Positions 35,546 to 36,296 of a stretch of DNA of 36,296 bases are shown here, one piece after another. The number at the start of each line of letters is the position of its first letter. The first letter of the stretch is position 1. A model generated the notes under the pieces. The model ran no database searches. It was not told the origin of the DNA and saw nothing but the letters and a program-made list of their open reading frames with translations. A program made the translations under genes and the position numbers. The stretch is from Photorhabdus australis DSM 17609 (lineage in GTDB: Bacteria; Pseudomonadota; Gammaproteobacteria; Enterobacterales; Enterobacteriaceae), in the NCBI RefSeq assembly GCF_000711895.1, contig NZ_JONO01000049.1, forward strand, positions 1 to 36,296, read 5' to 3'.

Positions 35546-35885
35546 CGTATTTTCTCCTGGTAAGGTCGTATCGGATTTATTTTTCCCACATAGATGATTT
35601 TTACTTTCTAATAGAAATTTTTCACCACAAAAAAACTAATTTATGGTTATTTTGTGAATTTTATATTTTCATTAATTAATATTAATAGATAAATTTAAAA
35701 AGTGTAATAAAAGGTAAAAATTGAGTGACTGTTAGAAATGTGTTCTTGTCACAATTCTATTCCATTAACGGAGTGTTTTTTGTACATTATTCAGTTTCAT
35801 TGACAACGGTGAAAAATGGCTTCAGCTGTGGGTGGAACGGGGCAAATTCCATTTTTTCATTAAGTAATATTACTCGTTAGATGTA
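35546..35885. other. Non-coding region between the RCC1-like gene and the repeat/IS
   Basis: AT-rich for its first 200 bases, probably the promoter region of the RCC1-like gene. A higher-GC patch at about 35800-35860 is open for 34 codons on the plus strand but has no start, ribosome site or recognisable similarity; it may be a remnant of an older element. Confidence 0.4.
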
Positions 35886-35964
35886 TATACCCAATAGATT
35901 TCAATATGTATCACGACGGCAAGGGAGCGAATCCCCAGGAGCATAGCTAACTCTGTGACTGGGG
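35886..35964 (+). repeat. Partial enterobacterial intergenic palindromic repeat
   Basis: TATACCCAATAGATTTCAA, then GACGGCAAGGGAGCGAATCC, then CCCCAGGAGCATAGCTAACT and GTGACTGGGG, with CCCCAG pairing to CTGGGG. From memory this is the left half of a repeat common between genes in Photorhabdus, Xenorhabdus and Serratia, whose full copies end in GGGTATA. Only the left half is present; it stops at 35964, where the insertion sequence begins. Confidence 0.6.
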
Positions 35965-36296
35965 CAGGGTGGGATTCCACTTTGTATTTAATTTAATCAA
36001 AGATAAGTTGACTACGGAATTCCCCTGACCAAATGGCTCTTCGACGTTTAGCCGCCTGACTGTCTTTTATACTGGTATTCTGTTTAATCACATTTAATGC
36101 AATTCGGTTAAAAAGCGCCATTTGTGCAGCCCCATCAGGATCTTTGAGTGAGATAGCATCTTCTCGAAAAGTGACATCTAATACCCAATGCAGCTCGTTT
36201 TCTACCGACCAGTGCCTTCTTATTGCCTTAGCCACGATTTCCGCCTCCAACGGTAGCGAGCTGACATACCAGCGTGAATCACGATGGGGAGGCTGG
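35965..36296 (-). mobile_element. ISAs1-family insertion sequence, one end
   Basis: The presumed end is CAGGGTGGGATTCCACTTTG at 35965-35984, 8 bases beyond which the transposase stop region begins (stop at 35993). The transposase reads toward this end and continues past the right edge. A terminal CAGGG is usual for this family. The other end lies outside the window. Confidence 0.7.
35993..36296 (-). CDS. ISAs1-family transposase, C-terminal part
   Basis: About 100 codons, open to the right edge: reading leftward, HRDSRWYVSSLPLEAEIVAK, then AIRRHWSVENELHWVLDVTF, REDAISLKDPDGAAQMALFN and RIALNVIKQNTS. The HW-x-x-EN-x-LHWVLDV-x-FREDA block holds the third acidic residue (E) of the DDE active site and is diagnostic of the ISAs1 / H-repeat family. 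No frameshift is seen in the visible part. The N-terminus and first two catalytic aspartates are outside the window. Confidence 0.88.
   Translation of the reverse strand, partial: QPPHRDSRWYVSSLPLEAEIVAKAIRRHWSVENELHWVLDVTFREDAISLKDPDGAAQMALFNRIALNVIKQNTSIKDSQAAKRRRAIWSGEFRSQLIFD

Noticed and set aside
35800-35872. 34-codon open frame (F-I-D-N-G-E-K-W-L-Q-L-W) before the repeat
   Set aside because: No start codon or ribosome site and no family recognised; noted only as a possible remnant.

Overview
The window looks like chromosome of an enterobacterium of the Photorhabdus/Xenorhabdus type (Morganellaceae). The housekeeping proteins (RlmJ, Gor, SrkA, DsbA, PolA) are clear orthologues of the Escherichia coli ones, but their neighbourhoods differ. 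DNA is AT-rich between genes. There is an Rpn/YhgA-type nuclease gene with a decayed partial copy, an ISAs1-type insertion sequence, and part of a palindromic intergenic repeat of a kind I remember from this group. The genus is an inference from these traits; I ran no search.

Bases 1-20065 (minus strand) hold a nearly complete type VI secretion system (T6SS) operon. Transcription runs right to left: tssB, tssC, tssE, tssF, tssG, an FHA gene (tagH/vasC), tssJ, tssK, tssL, tssH (clpV), a VasH-like regulator, vasI/tagO, tssA (vasJ), tssM, tagA (vasL), then vgrG cut by the left edge. Many genes overlap by 1 or 4 bases, so this is probably one translationally coupled operon. The order matches the large T6SS cluster of Vibrio cholerae (VCA0107 to VCA0123). 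hcp (20990-21508) is divergent, across about 920 bases of very AT-rich DNA. Together the genes encode the membrane complex (TssJ, TssL, TssM), baseplate (TssE, TssF, TssG, TssK), sheath (TssB, TssC), tube (Hcp), spike (VgrG), assembly and stopping factors (TssA, TagA) and the recycling ATPase (TssH). No effector or PAAR gene is visible; these may lie left of the window, past vgrG. The most unusual T6SS feature is the regulator: it keeps a GAF-like front and a Fis-type DNA-binding end but has no sigma-54-activating AAA+ domain.

Bases 22176-24482 carry the conserved pair rlmJ-gor. Bases 24648-27774 are accessory: an Rpn-family nuclease gene, a decayed copy of its 3' half, and a Tat-exported cytosine-deaminase-like amidohydrolase. 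Bases 27857-34164 are backbone: a fused mobA-mobB on the minus strand, then srkA-dsbA and polA on the plus strand.

Bases 34232-36296 are accessory again. A 437-residue protein is built almost entirely from nine 41-43-residue RCC1-like repeats and carries no secretion signal. Next comes an intergenic palindromic repeat cut by the end of an ISAs1-family element whose transposase runs off the right edge.

I see no tRNA, rRNA or CRISPR array. Best candidates for something undescribed: the compact RCC1-like repeat protein, the AAA+-less T6SS regulator, the oppositely oriented terminator between tssM and tagA, and the nested dyad plus tandem 13-mer downstream of hcp.
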